From NCBI RefSeq assembly GCF_019468465.1, contig NZ_CP080519.1, positions 1,999,001 through 2,063,000 on the forward strand: a stretch of DNA of 64,000 bases, read 5' to 3'. The notes beneath the pieces were generated by a model. It had not been told where the DNA came from and searched no databases. It was given only the letters and a program-made list of their open reading frames with translations. Positions 7,311 through 15,802 of the stretch are shown in pieces. The position numbers and the translations under genes were made by a program. This stretch comes from Amycolatopsis sp. DSM 110486. Its GTDB lineage: Bacteria; Actinomycetota; Actinomycetes; Mycobacteriales; Pseudonocardiaceae. Positions within the stretch are counted from its first letter, which is position 1. Every line of letters begins with the position of its first letter.

Positions 7311-8864
7311 ATGAACGGCGCCCAGTCCCTGATCCGCACCCTCGTCGACGCCGGGGTGGAGGTCTGCTTCTCGAACCCCGGCACGTCGGAGATGCACTTC
7401 GTCGCCGCGCTCGACTCCGTGCCGGAGATGCGCGGGGTGCTCGGGCTGTTCGAGGGCGTGGTGACCGGCGCGGCCGACGGCTACGCGCGCATCGCAGAGA
7501 AGCCCGCCGCGACCCTGCTGCACCTCGGCCCGGGCCTCGGCAACGGGCTCGCGAACCTGCACAACGCGCGCCGCGCGCACACGCCGGTAGTCAACGTCGT
7601 CGGCGACCACGCGACCTACCACAAGCAGTACGACGCGCCGCTCGAATCGGACATCGACGCGCTCGCGGGCTCGCTCGAAGGCTGGGTACGCCGCTCTTCG
7701 CACACGAAGGACGTCGGTGCCGACGCAGCGGCAGCCGTCGCGGCTTCGCAGGACGCGCCGGGCCGGGTGGCGACGCTGATCCTGCCCGCCGATTCGTCGT
7801 GGGGCGAAGGCGGCGAGACGTGCGCGCCGATCCCGCCGCGCGCGCCGCAGGCCGTGGACGCGACCACGGTGAAGAACATCGCCGAGGTGCTGCGCAGCGG
7901 TGAATCGGTGGCGCTGCTCATCGGTGGTCCCGCCTGCCGCGAGGCCGGGCTGCTGGCCACCAGCCGCATCGCCGCCGCGACGGGCGCGAAGGCGCTGATC
8001 GAAACCTTCCCGGCGCGCCTCGAACGCGGCGCGGGCCTGCCGAACATCGAGCGCCTCGGGTACCTGTCCGAGCAGGCGATGTACCAGCTCGACGGCGTGA
8101 AGCACCTGATCGTGGCCGGCACGCGAGCGCCGGTGTCTTTCTTCGCCTACCCCGACAAGCCGAGCGTGCTCGTGCCCGAGGGCGCCAAGGTCCACGTGCT
8201 GGCGGAGGTCGGGCAGGACGTGGCCGCCGCGCTGAGCGACGTCGCCGCGATCGTCGCCGCCGACGTCGAGCCGGTGCTGCAGGAGGCTTCGCGTCCGGCG
8301 TTGCCGAGCGGTCCACTGACGGCGCAGAACTGGGTCGCGGTGATCGGCGCGCTGCTGCCGGAGCAGGCGATCATCGCCGACGAGGCCAACACGTCCGGCC
8401 TGCTGCTGCCCGGGGCCACGGCGGGAGCCCCGCGCCACGACGTGCTGACGCTGACCGGCGGCGCGATCGGCTACGGCATGCCGGTGGCCACGGGCGCCGC
8501 GATCGCCGCGCCGTCGCGTCCGGTGATCAACCTCCAGTCCGACGGCAGCGCGATGTACACGATCTCCGCGCTGTGGACCCAGGCGCGCGAAAACCTCGAC
8601 GTCACCACGGTCATCCTCAACAACCACGCCTACGCGATCCTGCGCATGGAGCTGCAGCGCGTGGGCGCGGCGTCGGACGGGCCGAAGGCCAAGGAACTGC
8701 TCGACCTCAGCCGGCCCGACATGGACTTCGCGAAGATGGCCGAGGGCATGGGCGTGCCTGCCACGCGCGCGACCACGGCGGAGGAGCTGGCCGAGCAGTT
8801 CAGCCGGGCGCTGGCGGAGCCGGGGCCGCACCTGATCGATGCCGCGGTGGCGCCGCTGCTCTAG
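7311..8864 (+). CDS. Acetolactate-synthase-like thiamine diphosphate enzyme
   Basis: A 517-residue member of the TPP-dependent acetolactate synthase / benzoylformate decarboxylase superfamily. The N-terminal Pyr domain has the cofactor-activating Glu48 (GLFEGVVTGAADGYAR). The C-terminal PP domain has the metal/TPP motif, here SDGSAMYTIS near 410, closing with NN near 437. It is shorter than IlvB (about 600), and no IlvN regulatory subunit is nearby, so it is probably a keto-acid decarboxylase or carboligase rather than the biosynthetic enzyme. Start ATG at 7311 is chosen over GTG at 7302; neither has a strong RBS. It follows the FAD oxidase by 30 bp and converges on the MFS gene. Confidence 0.82.
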   Translation: MNGAQSLIRTLVDAGVEVCFSNPGTSEMHFVAALDSVPEMRGVLGLFEGVVTGAADGYARIAEKPAATLLHLGPGLGNGLANLHNARRAHTPVVNVVGDHATYHKQYDAPLESDIDALAGSLEGWVRRSSHTKDVGADAAAAVAASQDAPGRVATLILPADSSWGEGGETCAPIPPRAPQAVDATTVKNIAEVLRSGESVALLIGGPACREAGLLATSRIAAATGAKALIETFPARLERGAGLPNIERLGYLSEQAMYQLDGVKHLIVAGTRAPVSFFAYPDKPSVLVPEGAKVHVLAEVGQDVAAALSDVAAIVAADVEPVLQEASRPALPSGPLTAQNWVAVIGALLPEQAIIADEANTSGLLLPGATAGAPRHDVLTLTGGAIGYGMPVATGAAIAAPSRPVINLQSDGSAMYTISALWTQARENLDVTTVILNNHAYAILRMELQRVGAASDGPKAKELLDLSRPDMDFAKMAEGMGVPATRATTAEELAEQFSRALAEPGPHLIDAAVAPLL

Positions 8865-8881
8865 TTTCGCTAGACCGCAGC
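8855..8881. terminator. Bidirectional hairpin between the TPP enzyme and MFS genes
   Basis: GCTGCTCTAG (8855-8864) and CTAGA-cc-GCAGC (8870-8881) form a ten-pair stem with a two-base bulge and a 5-base loop. It sits across the stop codons of both convergent genes and overlaps the coding ends. Confidence 0.45.
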
Positions 8882-10279
8882 GGGTTCCCGTGCGGCCGTC
8901 TTCGCGCGGACCCGGGGCACGAGGGCCGTGAGGCCCAGCCCGATCACCGCGGCGACGGCCGCCACGGCGAACGTCGTGCGGAAGCCCGTGAGCGAAGGGA
9001 CCGTCAGCGCGCCGACGGTGATGGTCAGGTTGGCGAGCAGCGTGGCCATCACGGCGCTCGACGTCGAAGTGCCGACGGAACGCATGAGGGCGTTGAGGCC
9101 GTTGGCGGAAGCCGTTTCCGTCACCGGCACCGAACCCATGATGAGCGCGGGCATGGCGGCGTACGCAATGCCGACGCCCGCGCCGATGATCACGGACGCC
9201 GTGATGAGCTCGACGACGTTGTCCATCAGCAGGATCGCGAAGACGTAACCGAGGGCGATCACGACGGACCCGGTCATGAGGGTGACGCGCGCGCCGTGGC
9301 GGTTGGTCAGGCGCGCGGAGACGGGTGAGAGCGCCATCATGACCAGGCCATTGGGCGCGAGGCAGAGGCCGGCCTGGACCATCGTCTGGCCGAGTCCGTA
9401 GCCGGTGGCCGACGGTGCCTGCAGCAGCTGCGGGAACGACAAAGCCATGGCGTACATGGAAAACCCGACGAGGATCGACGCCAGGTTCGTGAACAGCACC
9501 GGCCGCCGCGCCGACACGCGCAGGTCGACGAGCGGGTCACGGCGACGTAGCTGGTACCAGCCCCACGTCAGCAGCACGACGATCGCCGCCGCGGCGGTGG
9601 CCAACGTGCCCGCGCTGCCCCAGCCCCATTCGGCGCCCTTGACGATCGGCAACAGCAAGCACGTGAGGCCCATGACCAGGCCCAGCGCGCCCACGTAGTC
9701 GAACGGCGCGGGCGTGTGCACGGGCGATTCGCCGACGTAGCGCAGGATCAGCCCCGCGCAGATCACGCCGAGGCCCGCGGAACTCCAGAAAAGCACGTGC
9801 CAGTCGGCGTTCTGCGCCACGACGGCCGCCAGCGGCAGCCCGATCGCACCGCCGACGCCGAGCGTCGCACTCATCAACGCGACGGCCCCGCTCACCTTCT
9901 CCGGCGCCAGCTCGTCACGCATGATGCTGATCCCCAGTGGGATCACACCCATCGCGCACCCCTGCAATCCCCGGCCGACCACCATCAGCGCGAGCTCGCT
10001 GGTGAGTGCCGAGACGACCGAGCCGACGACCAGCACGGCCAGGCTCGCGAGCAGCACGCGCCGCTTGCCGTAGAGGTCACCGAGCCGCCCCGCAACGGGC
10101 GTGATGATCGCGCCCGCCAGCAACGTCACCGTGACCACCCACGCCGCGTCGGTCGGGGATGCGTTGAGCAGCTTCGGAAACGCCGGGATCAGCGGCACCA
10201 CCAACGTCTGCATGAAAGAAGCGACGAGGCCGCACGAAGCGAGCACCGGGACGATCGCTCGTCCGCTTGTCTGACCCAC
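8870..10279 (-). CDS. MFS exporter, DHA2 (14-helix) family
   Basis: A 469-residue integral membrane protein of the drug:H+ antiporter-2 type. Fourteen hydrophobic segments can be traced. MFS motif A (GRLGDLYGKRR) is at 64-74 and a motif C-like glycine-rich run (LGVGGAIGLPL) near 140-150. Such proteins export drugs, biocides or metabolites using the proton gradient; the substrate cannot be predicted. GTG at 10279 is the start, with a G-rich stretch upstream as weak RBS. It converges on the TPP enzyme and diverges from the SPFH gene with a 227-bp gap. No dedicated regulator adjoins it. Confidence 0.88.
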   Translation of the reverse strand: MGQTSGRAIVPVLASCGLVASFMQTLVVPLIPAFPKLLNASPTDAAWVVTVTLLAGAIITPVAGRLGDLYGKRRVLLASLAVLVVGSVVSALTSELALMVVGRGLQGCAMGVIPLGISIMRDELAPEKVSGAVALMSATLGVGGAIGLPLAAVVAQNADWHVLFWSSAGLGVICAGLILRYVGESPVHTPAPFDYVGALGLVMGLTCLLLPIVKGAEWGWGSAGTLATAAAAIVVLLTWGWYQLRRRDPLVDLRVSARRPVLFTNLASILVGFSMYAMALSFPQLLQAPSATGYGLGQTMVQAGLCLAPNGLVMMALSPVSARLTNRHGARVTLMTGSVVIALGYVFAILLMDNVVELITASVIIGAGVGIAYAAMPALIMGSVPVTETASANGLNALMRSVGTSTSSAVMATLLANLTITVGALTVPSLTGFRTTFAVAAVAAVIGLGLTALVPRVRAKTAAREPAAV

Positions 10280-10506
10280 GTTGCGCCCCCGGTTTAGTCG
10301 TACGCAGTACCGGAAGGGACGCTACCGCTTAGACCGTCCTTGTCGGGAGGTACGTGATTGATCCGACTTAGCGGACTGGGCTGAATGGAGCAGTCAAATC
10401 GGGCGCGAGCCTGGCGACGCCCGTCCGATTTCGGGCGGGAGCGCGCGGTACTGTGTCGACGGGCCGGGGGAGCGCCCGGAACGACGGAGGCGACGGGGGC
10501 CAGTAG

Positions 10507-11685
10507 GTGGGGATTTTCGACAAGATCCGCGGCGAGTTCATCGACATCATCGAGTGGACCGACGACAGTCGTGACACGATCGTGTGGCGCTTCCCGCGCT
10601 ACGAGAACGAGATCAAGATGGGCGCCAAGCTCACCGTCCGCGAATCGCAGGCCGCGGTCTTCGTCAACGAGGGCCAGGTCGCCGACGCCTACGCGCCCGG
10701 CATGCACACGCTGCAGACGCAGAACATGCCCATCATGTCCACGCTCAAGGGCTGGAAGTACGGGTTCAACTCGCCGTTCAAGGCCGAGGTCTACTTCGTC
10801 AACACCCGGCAGTTCACCGACCTCAAGTGGGGCACGCAGAACCCGATCATCCTGCGCGACCCGGAGTTCGGCATGGTCCGGCTCCGTGCGTTCGGCGGGT
10901 ACGCCGTGCGCGTCATCGAGCCGGTCGCGCTGCTCAAGGAGCTCGCGGGCACCGACCCGCAGTTCCGCACCGAGGAGGTCTCCGAGTACCTCCGGCAGAT
11001 GATCATCGGCAAGCTCGGCCCCGCCATCGCCGCGGCCAAGGTGCCGATGCTCGACCTGGTCACCCAGCAGGACCGGATCGGCGGCGCGATCGCCAACGCG
11101 CTGAACCTCGAACTGCACGCCAACGGCATCGAGATCTCGAAGTTCATCATCGAGAACATCTCGGTCCCGCCCGAGGTCGAGGCCGCGATGGACAAGCGGA
11201 CCCAGATGGGCGTGGTCGGTGATCTCGACCAGTACACGAAGTTCCAGTCCGCCAACGCGATCGAAGCGGCCGCGAACAACCAGGGCGGCGCGGGTGAAGG
11301 CCTGGGCATCGGCCTCGGCATGGCGCTCGGCCAGCGAGCCGCGGGGCCGCAGGGCGCGCCGCAGCAGTACCAGCAGCCGCAGCAGTACCAACAGCCCCAG
11401 TACCAGCAGCAGCCGCAGCAATATCAGCAGCAGCCGCCGTCCGCGCCGACGCCGCAGATGCCGCCGCCGCTGCCCCAGTCCGAGCAGTGGTTCCTCGGGG
11501 CGAACGGTCAGCAGCTCGGCCCGTTCGACCGGAGCCAGCTCGGGCAGCAGATCTCGTCAGGCACGCTGACCCGGGAGACCCTCGTGTGGAAGTCCGGAAT
11601 GCCGCAATGGACGCCGGCCTCGCAGGTGCCGGAGGTCTCGCCGCTGTTCGGCGCGACCCCGCCGCCGCTGCCGCCGCAGTCCTGA
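10507..11685 (+). CDS. SPFH-domain protein with Gln-rich linker and GYF-like C-terminal domain
   Basis: A 392-residue protein of the bacterial SPFH (band-7-like) family often called virion core protein-like. The SPFH region spans about 30-250 and includes IIEWTDDSRDTIVWRFPRYE, AAVFVNEGQVADAYAPG, and a C-terminal stretch ending IENISVPPEVEAAMDKR. Residues about 277-325 are a low-complexity linker with repeated QQYQQP units and prolines. Residues about 327-375 (QWFLGANGQQLGPFDRSQL to MPQWTPASQVP) match a GYF-like DUF4339 domain, usually a protein-interaction module. No N-terminal membrane anchor is seen. GTG at 10507 is the start. The zinc-ribbon membrane protein follows after 34 bp, so they probably act together as a membrane-associated oligomer (inference). 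Confidence 0.85.
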   Translation: MGIFDKIRGEFIDIIEWTDDSRDTIVWRFPRYENEIKMGAKLTVRESQAAVFVNEGQVADAYAPGMHTLQTQNMPIMSTLKGWKYGFNSPFKAEVYFVNTRQFTDLKWGTQNPIILRDPEFGMVRLRAFGGYAVRVIEPVALLKELAGTDPQFRTEEVSEYLRQMIIGKLGPAIAAAKVPMLDLVTQQDRIGGAIANALNLELHANGIEISKFIIENISVPPEVEAAMDKRTQMGVVGDLDQYTKFQSANAIEAAANNQGGAGEGLGIGLGMALGQRAAGPQGAPQQYQQPQQYQQPQYQQQPQQYQQQPPSAPTPQMPPPLPQSEQWFLGANGQQLGPFDRSQLGQQISSGTLTRETLVWKSGMPQWTPASQVPEVSPLFGATPPPLPPQS

Positions 11686-11719
11686 GCCGTCCAGACTCGT
11701 CCTGCGGAGGGGAGCCGCC

Positions 11720-13144
11720 ATGACCAACCCGAACTACCCGCACCACGGCCCGATGCCGAGCGGACCCATGCCCGGAAGCCCGGGCCCGATGCCGGGCGCT
11801 GCCATGCCCGGCGGATCCACGTCTGGTGGCCCGATGCCGAGCGGACCCATGCCCGGAAGCCCAATGCCCAGCGGCCCGATGCCGGGCGGTGCCATGCCCG
11901 GCGGACCCATGCCTGGTGGCCCGATGCCGAGCGGACCGATGCCGGGCGCACCCATGCCCGGCGGTCCCCTGCAGTCCGGTCCGCCACCCGCGTTCGCTCC
12001 GGCGCACACGGCCGCGACCACCTACCCGTGCGGCGGCTGCGGAGCTCGCCTGGAGTTCGCGCCGGGGTCGACCTCGATGCAGTGCCCGTATTGCGGGTAC
12101 CGCCAGGAGATCACGGCGGGCGACCGGCAGATCCGCGAGATCGCGTTCGCCGACCTGACCGACCTGGCGCGCAAACCGGTCGCCACGATCGGCCAGTACG
12201 TCTTCAAGTGCCAGCGCTGCGGCGCCACCACCGAGACGAACGAAACAGCCAGTCTGTGCCAGTTCTGCGGTGCCCCCTTGGTGATCGACGCGCACGCGTC
12301 CGGGCAGCTCGTGCCCGAAGGCGTGCTGCCGTTCCAGTTCGACAAGGGCGCGGTGAGCACACACCTGAAGAAGTGGACGAATTCGCGCTGGTTCGCGCCC
12401 AACGCGCTGAAGAAGGTCGGCACCGCCGAGTCCACCAAGAGCACCTACATCCCGCACTGGACCTACGATTCGCAGACGGACACCGTCTACTCCGGACAGC
12501 GCGGCGAGCACTACTGGGTCACCGAGACCTACTACGACAACGGACAGCAGAAGACCCGCCGGGTACGGCACACGCGCTGGTATCCGGCGGGCGGCCGGGT
12601 GGGCCGGTTCTTCGACGACGTGCTGGTGCCGGGCAGCACCCAGCTGCCGTCGAAGGAACTCGACAAGCTCGCGCCGTGGCCGTTGGAGCAGGCCGAGCCG
12701 TATCAGCCGCAGTTCCTCGCCGGGCATTTCGCGCTGCGCTACGACATCGAGGCCGAATCCGGCTTCGAGGAAGCGAAGCGCCGCATGACGCCGGTCATCG
12801 AGGACGACTGCCGCCACGACATCGGCGGCGACGAGCAGCGCGTGCAGTCGATGAACACGCAGCACCGCGACGTCACCTTCAAACTGATGCTGCTCCCGGT
12901 CTGGGTCGCCACCTACGTCTACGCCGGCAAGAACTGGCGGATCCTCGTCAACGGCCGCACCGGCGAAGTCCAGGGCGAACGGCCCTACAGCAAGGCGAAG
13001 ATCGCCATCGCGGCCCTCATCGCGCTGATCGTCATCGCCGCGATCGTCTACTTCGTCGCGATCCGCGGCCACAGCAGCGGATCAACGCATTCGTCGACAA
13101 CCAACTCGACCAGTCACCACACCACGGTCACGCACCACCATTGA
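11720..13144 (+). CDS. Zinc-ribbon membrane protein with N-terminal GPMPG repeats
   Basis: A 474-residue protein with four parts. Residues about 8-85 are imperfect GPMPGG/GPMPSG repeats. Residues 104-128 hold a zinc ribbon (CGGCGARLEF to CPYCGY) and 164-185 a second CxxC pair set (CQRCG, CQFCG), typical of TFIIB-like ribbons. The middle, about 190-420, is a beta-rich region with many aromatic and charged residues. One TM helix lies at about 427-450, and the C-terminal tail is Ser/Thr/His-rich. Relatives are sometimes labelled primosomal protein because of the ribbons, but no helicase motif is present. RBS GGAGGGG precedes ATG 11720. It is coupled to the SPFH gene, so it may recruit or anchor the SPFH assembly (inference). 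Confidence 0.82.
   Translation: MTNPNYPHHGPMPSGPMPGSPGPMPGAAMPGGSTSGGPMPSGPMPGSPMPSGPMPGGAMPGGPMPGGPMPSGPMPGAPMPGGPLQSGPPPAFAPAHTAATTYPCGGCGARLEFAPGSTSMQCPYCGYRQEITAGDRQIREIAFADLTDLARKPVATIGQYVFKCQRCGATTETNETASLCQFCGAPLVIDAHASGQLVPEGVLPFQFDKGAVSTHLKKWTNSRWFAPNALKKVGTAESTKSTYIPHWTYDSQTDTVYSGQRGEHYWVTETYYDNGQQKTRRVRHTRWYPAGGRVGRFFDDVLVPGSTQLPSKELDKLAPWPLEQAEPYQPQFLAGHFALRYDIEAESGFEEAKRRMTPVIEDDCRHDIGGDEQRVQSMNTQHRDVTFKLMLLPVWVATYVYAGKNWRILVNGRTGEVQGERPYSKAKIAIAALIALIVIAAIVYFVAIRGHSSGSTHSSTTNSTSHHTTVTHHH
11747..11975 (+). repeat. In-frame GPMPG-encoding short tandem repeats
   Basis: A run of imperfect 15-bp units coding for GPMP(S/G)G and close variants. Some longer blocks recur nearly exactly; for example ATGCCGAGCGGACCCATGCC occurs at about 11752 and again at about 11833. 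The repeats stay in frame, so they expand or contract the N-terminal disordered arm of the zinc-ribbon protein. Confidence 0.8.
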
Positions 13145-13175
13145 CGCGGGCCCGCGCGACGGTCGCGGTGTGAAA

Positions 13176-13661
13176 TCAGGTCGCGGGGCGTGCGATCCAG
13201 GTGAGGACGCCGCCGTGGCCGGAGCAGGTGCCGGAGCGGTGCTGGCTATAGCTGTAGCTGCCGTCTTTGCACTTGGCGGTTGCACCGGCGGGGTTGGAGG
13301 ACGGGCGGTGTACGCAGACGCCGGAGGAGTTGCGGTAGTAGTCGCCGCTGCAGGCGGCCGTGTTGGTTTTCGGCGGGGCCGCAGTGGTTTTCGGAGTGGT
13401 TTTGGCTTTCGCCGTGGTTTTCGGAGCCACCGCCTTTGAGGCAGTGGTTTCCGGCGCGACGTAAGGCGGCACCGAAGTGGTCGAAACGGGCGATTCGGTC
13501 GTCGGCGTTGCGGAAGTCGTTGCCGGCGAAGAGGAAGTGCTCGGCAGCAAAGCCGTGGTGACCGGCGGCACGACACCACCGCTTCCGGTCGGCGCCGGTG
13601 TCGCCCCGCAGCCCGCGACCAGCAGTCCGGCAGCCAGCACCATTCCCAGTTTTCGCAACAC
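13176..13661 (-). CDS. Secreted lipoprotein with DUF3761 domain
   Basis: A 161-residue lipoprotein. The signal peptide runs RKLGMVLAAGLLVAGC, with lipobox LVAGC and lipidated Cys18. A Thr/Ser/Pro/Ala/Lys-rich spacer (about 25-100) would extend across the cell wall. The C-terminal 55 residues (CSGDYYRNSSGVCVHRP, then KCKDGSYSYS and GTCSGHGGV) match DUF3761, a small disulphide-rich domain with four cysteines of unknown role. GTG at 13661 is the start because GAGGAGG lies six bases upstream; upstream in-frame sequence lacks coding signals. It converges on the zinc-ribbon gene and is divergent from the monooxygenase, with no clear functional partner. Confidence 0.85.
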   Translation of the reverse strand: MLRKLGMVLAAGLLVAGCGATPAPTGSGGVVPPVTTALLPSTSSSPATTSATPTTESPVSTTSVPPYVAPETTASKAVAPKTTAKAKTTPKTTAAPPKTNTAACSGDYYRNSSGVCVHRPSSNPAGATAKCKDGSYSYSQHRSGTCSGHGGVLTWIARPAT

Positions 13662-13834
13662 CCTGTGCCTCCTCGGAAAAAAGACCGTGCGCCGCCTTGT
13701 CGAGGAATAGCCGCACCGCGTTACATTCGTGAACAAATACGTAGAAGGGTGCGAAATCCGTTGCCGGGCAACGAAATTCGGCCGGCACCTTTCCCGGGTT
13801 GTCACGCCACCGTTTCCCCGAGGAAGATGTGCGC

Positions 13835-14929
13835 GTGCGAAAACGAGCGGTGGTGGCCGGGGGCGGCGTTGTCGGGCTGACGACGGGGCTCGCGCTCCGG
13901 CGGGCGGGGTTCGAAACCCTGGTGTGCGAACAGGAATCCGAGATCCGCGGCGTCGGCGCCGCGCTGGGGCTGTGGGCAAACGCGCTCGCGGTGTTCGACC
14001 GGCTGGGTGTGGGTGGTGACATCCGCGCGGCCGGCGTGCCGAGCGCGATCCGCTACCAGGACCCGGCCGGGCAGGTCATGGACGAGTACTACGGCGACCT
14101 CGCCGACGTCGATTACCTCATGGTCACGCGCCAGCGCCTCAACGAGCTGCTCGCCGCCGCGCTGACCGCCGACGAGCTGCGCACCGGCGCCCGCGTCACC
14201 GGCTACCGGGACCACGACGGCGGCGTGACCGTGGAGTTCGCCGACGGTTCCACCGAGGAAGCCGACCTCCTCGTCGGCGCCGACGGCGTGTATTCGCGCG
14301 TCCGCGAGCAGCTCTCCCCCGGTTCGGCCGCGCAGGAGTACCCGGGCCACCTGGCGTGGCGCGGGATCGTCGCCGAGAGCGCGATCCCCGAAATCACCGT
14401 GGAACGCTTCGTCGTCGGCCGCGAACGCACCCGCGGCGGCGTGGTCCGCAGTGGCGGCGGTACGGCGTTCTGGGTCCTCGCCCAGCTGGGCGCGCCGCCC
14501 ACCACGCGTTCCGCGAAGGAGGAAGCCCTCGCCCGCGTCGACCACCTCTACGACGGCGGCTGGCCGTTCCCCCTGCGCGAAGCCATCGAGGCGACGCCGG
14601 AGGACCGCGTGGTCAGCAACCGCGTGATGGCGCTGCCCCTGCAGTCCCGCTGGGTCTCCGCCCACGTCGCCCTCGCAGGCGACTCCGCGCACGCCGTCTC
14701 CCCGCACATCACTTCCGGCGCCTCCCTGGGCATCGAGGACGCGCTGGTTCTCGCCGATCACCTGACGGACGCGGACGTCCCTGCGGCATTGCAGGCTTAC
14801 GAAGCCGACCGGCTCCCGCGGTACGCCGAGGTGTACCGCTGGGTCGACGAAGTCGCCGCCGCGGCCGACGAACCGCACCTCTACGCCAAGGAGTTCTTCG
14901 ACTTCGTGAGGTGGATGCTCGGCCGATGA
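13835..14929 (+). CDS. FAD-dependent monooxygenase (PHBH family)
   Basis: A 364-residue group A flavoprotein monooxygenase. The Rossmann dinucleotide motif VAGGGVVG is at 7-14, the DG motif VGADGVYSRVR lies mid-protein, and the GD motif (ALAGDSAHAVSPHITSGA) is near 280. These enzymes use NAD(P)H and O2 to hydroxylate aromatic or other substrates; the substrate is unknown. GTG at 13835 is preferred since AGGAAG lies eight bases before it; GTG at 13829 is too close to that RBS. The RibD-type reductase follows after 55 bp, possibly co-transcribed. No flavin reductase is needed in this family. Confidence 0.86.
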   Translation: MRKRAVVAGGGVVGLTTGLALRRAGFETLVCEQESEIRGVGAALGLWANALAVFDRLGVGGDIRAAGVPSAIRYQDPAGQVMDEYYGDLADVDYLMVTRQRLNELLAAALTADELRTGARVTGYRDHDGGVTVEFADGSTEEADLLVGADGVYSRVREQLSPGSAAQEYPGHLAWRGIVAESAIPEITVERFVVGRERTRGGVVRSGGGTAFWVLAQLGAPPTTRSAKEEALARVDHLYDGGWPFPLREAIEATPEDRVVSNRVMALPLQSRWVSAHVALAGDSAHAVSPHITSGASLGIEDALVLADHLTDADVPAALQAYEADRLPRYAEVYRWVDEVAAAADEPHLYAKEFFDFVRWMLGR

Positions 14930-14984
14930 GTTTTCAGGCGCCCGCCGGTCAGTACGGGCACACCGAAAACGAACGGAGACCCCC

Positions 14985-15530
14985 ATGGGCAACGTGCGCT
15001 GGCACCTCATGATGTCGCTCGACGGCTTCGCCGCCGGCCCCGGCCACTCGATGGACTGGATGTCCGGCATCAAAGTCAGCCCCGCCACCCACCACGACGC
15101 CATCGCCACCCTCGGCGCCGTCCTGGGCGGCCGCCGCGGCTACGACGCCCTCGCGCAGCGCTTCCCCGGCCAGGCCAGCCGTCAGCCCTACGGCGGCGGG
15201 TGGACCGGCCCGGTGTTCGTGCTGACCCACCACCCCGACGACGCGATCCCGGACGCCGGCATCACCTTCCTCGACTGCGACCTGGCCGAGGCCGTCGAGA
15301 TCGGCCTGGCCGCCGCGAAGGGCAAGGACCTGGAGATCCACAGCCAGGACATCGCCCGCCAATGCCTGGAGCTCGGCCTGATCGACGAGTTCCACGTCCA
15401 CCTGGCCCCCGTGATGCTCGGCTCGGGCGTGCGCCTGTTCGACAGCCCGGGCACGGCGCCCGTCCGCTGGGCCCGCATCCACGACGTACCATCGCCGGCC
15501 GCACGGCCTCCGCCGCCCTCGCCGCGGTGA
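14985..15530 (+). CDS. RibD C-terminal/dihydrofolate reductase-like protein with altered C-terminus
   Basis: A 181-residue frame of the RibD_C/DHFR-like family, NADPH-dependent reductases of uncertain substrate. The N-terminal WHLMMSLDGFAAGP, then LGGRRGYDAL, and LIDEFHVHLAPVMLGSGVRLF are typical. Family proteins normally end with a further beta-strand after the LF motif. Here family similarity stops near residue 168 (ARIHDV), and the last 14 residues, rich in Pro and Arg, are out-of-frame reading of a quinone oxidoreductase remnant. The product may be unstable. RBS ACGGAGAC precedes ATG 14985. Read as a gene broken by deletion or recombination at about 15488, but still open. Confidence 0.75.
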   Translation: MGNVRWHLMMSLDGFAAGPGHSMDWMSGIKVSPATHHDAIATLGAVLGGRRGYDALAQRFPGQASRQPYGGGWTGPVFVLTHHPDDAIPDAGITFLDCDLAEAVEIGLAAAKGKDLEIHSQDIARQCLELGLIDEFHVHLAPVMLGSGVRLFDSPGTAPVRWARIHDVPSPAARPPPPSPR

Positions 15531-15680
15531 CCCCCGGCCCGGACGACACGGTGCTGATCGGCGGCGCGGGGGGGCGGGGTCGGGGTCTTCGCCGTCCAGC
15601 TGGCCCGGATCGCCGGAGCGCGCGTGATCGGCACGGGATCAGCGGCATCGGCCGAGTTCCTGCGCGAGCTCGGGCTTTTT
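15488..15680 (+). pseudogene. Remnant of an MDR/quinone oxidoreductase
   Basis: The +2 frame from 15488 reads TIAGRTASAALAAVTPGPDD then TVLIGGAGG. After a run of seven Gs (15568-15574) the same family continues in another frame as GVGVFAVQLARIAGARVIG and ASAEFLRELG. Together this is the NADP-binding core of a zeta-crystallin-like oxidoreductase, with a +1 frameshift in the G-run and with both ends missing. It is joined directly to the truncated RibD-type gene. A further open stretch to 15799 ends LPETYVRHWPSE and was not identified. Clearly non-functional. Confidence 0.75.
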
Positions 15681-15802
15681 CTCGCGGGTGTGGCGGTCCT
15701 CGCGCGCCGACGTTCAGTACAGACTGCGCCTTCCGCGAGCGGCTCAGTCCCGGCGGCACGTTGCCCGAAACCTACGTTCGCCACTGGCCTTCCGAGTAAC
15801 TC

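Noticed and set aside
5835..8831. A 998-codon minus-strand open frame and similar very long frames (16805-19465 plus, 60803-63940 minus)
   Set aside because: They lie opposite well-supported genes (FAD oxidase/TPP enzyme, the sensor-like gene, kgd), have low-complexity Arg/Gly/His-rich translations and no motifs. High GC content produces such antisense frames.
11747..11975. CRISPR-like array
   Set aside because: The repeats are contiguous, in frame and encode GPMPG units, without spacers of constant length.
11720..13144. Primosomal protein N' / PriA-type helicase
   Set aside because: Only zinc-ribbon cysteines are shared; there are no helicase motifs, and a C-terminal TM helix is present.
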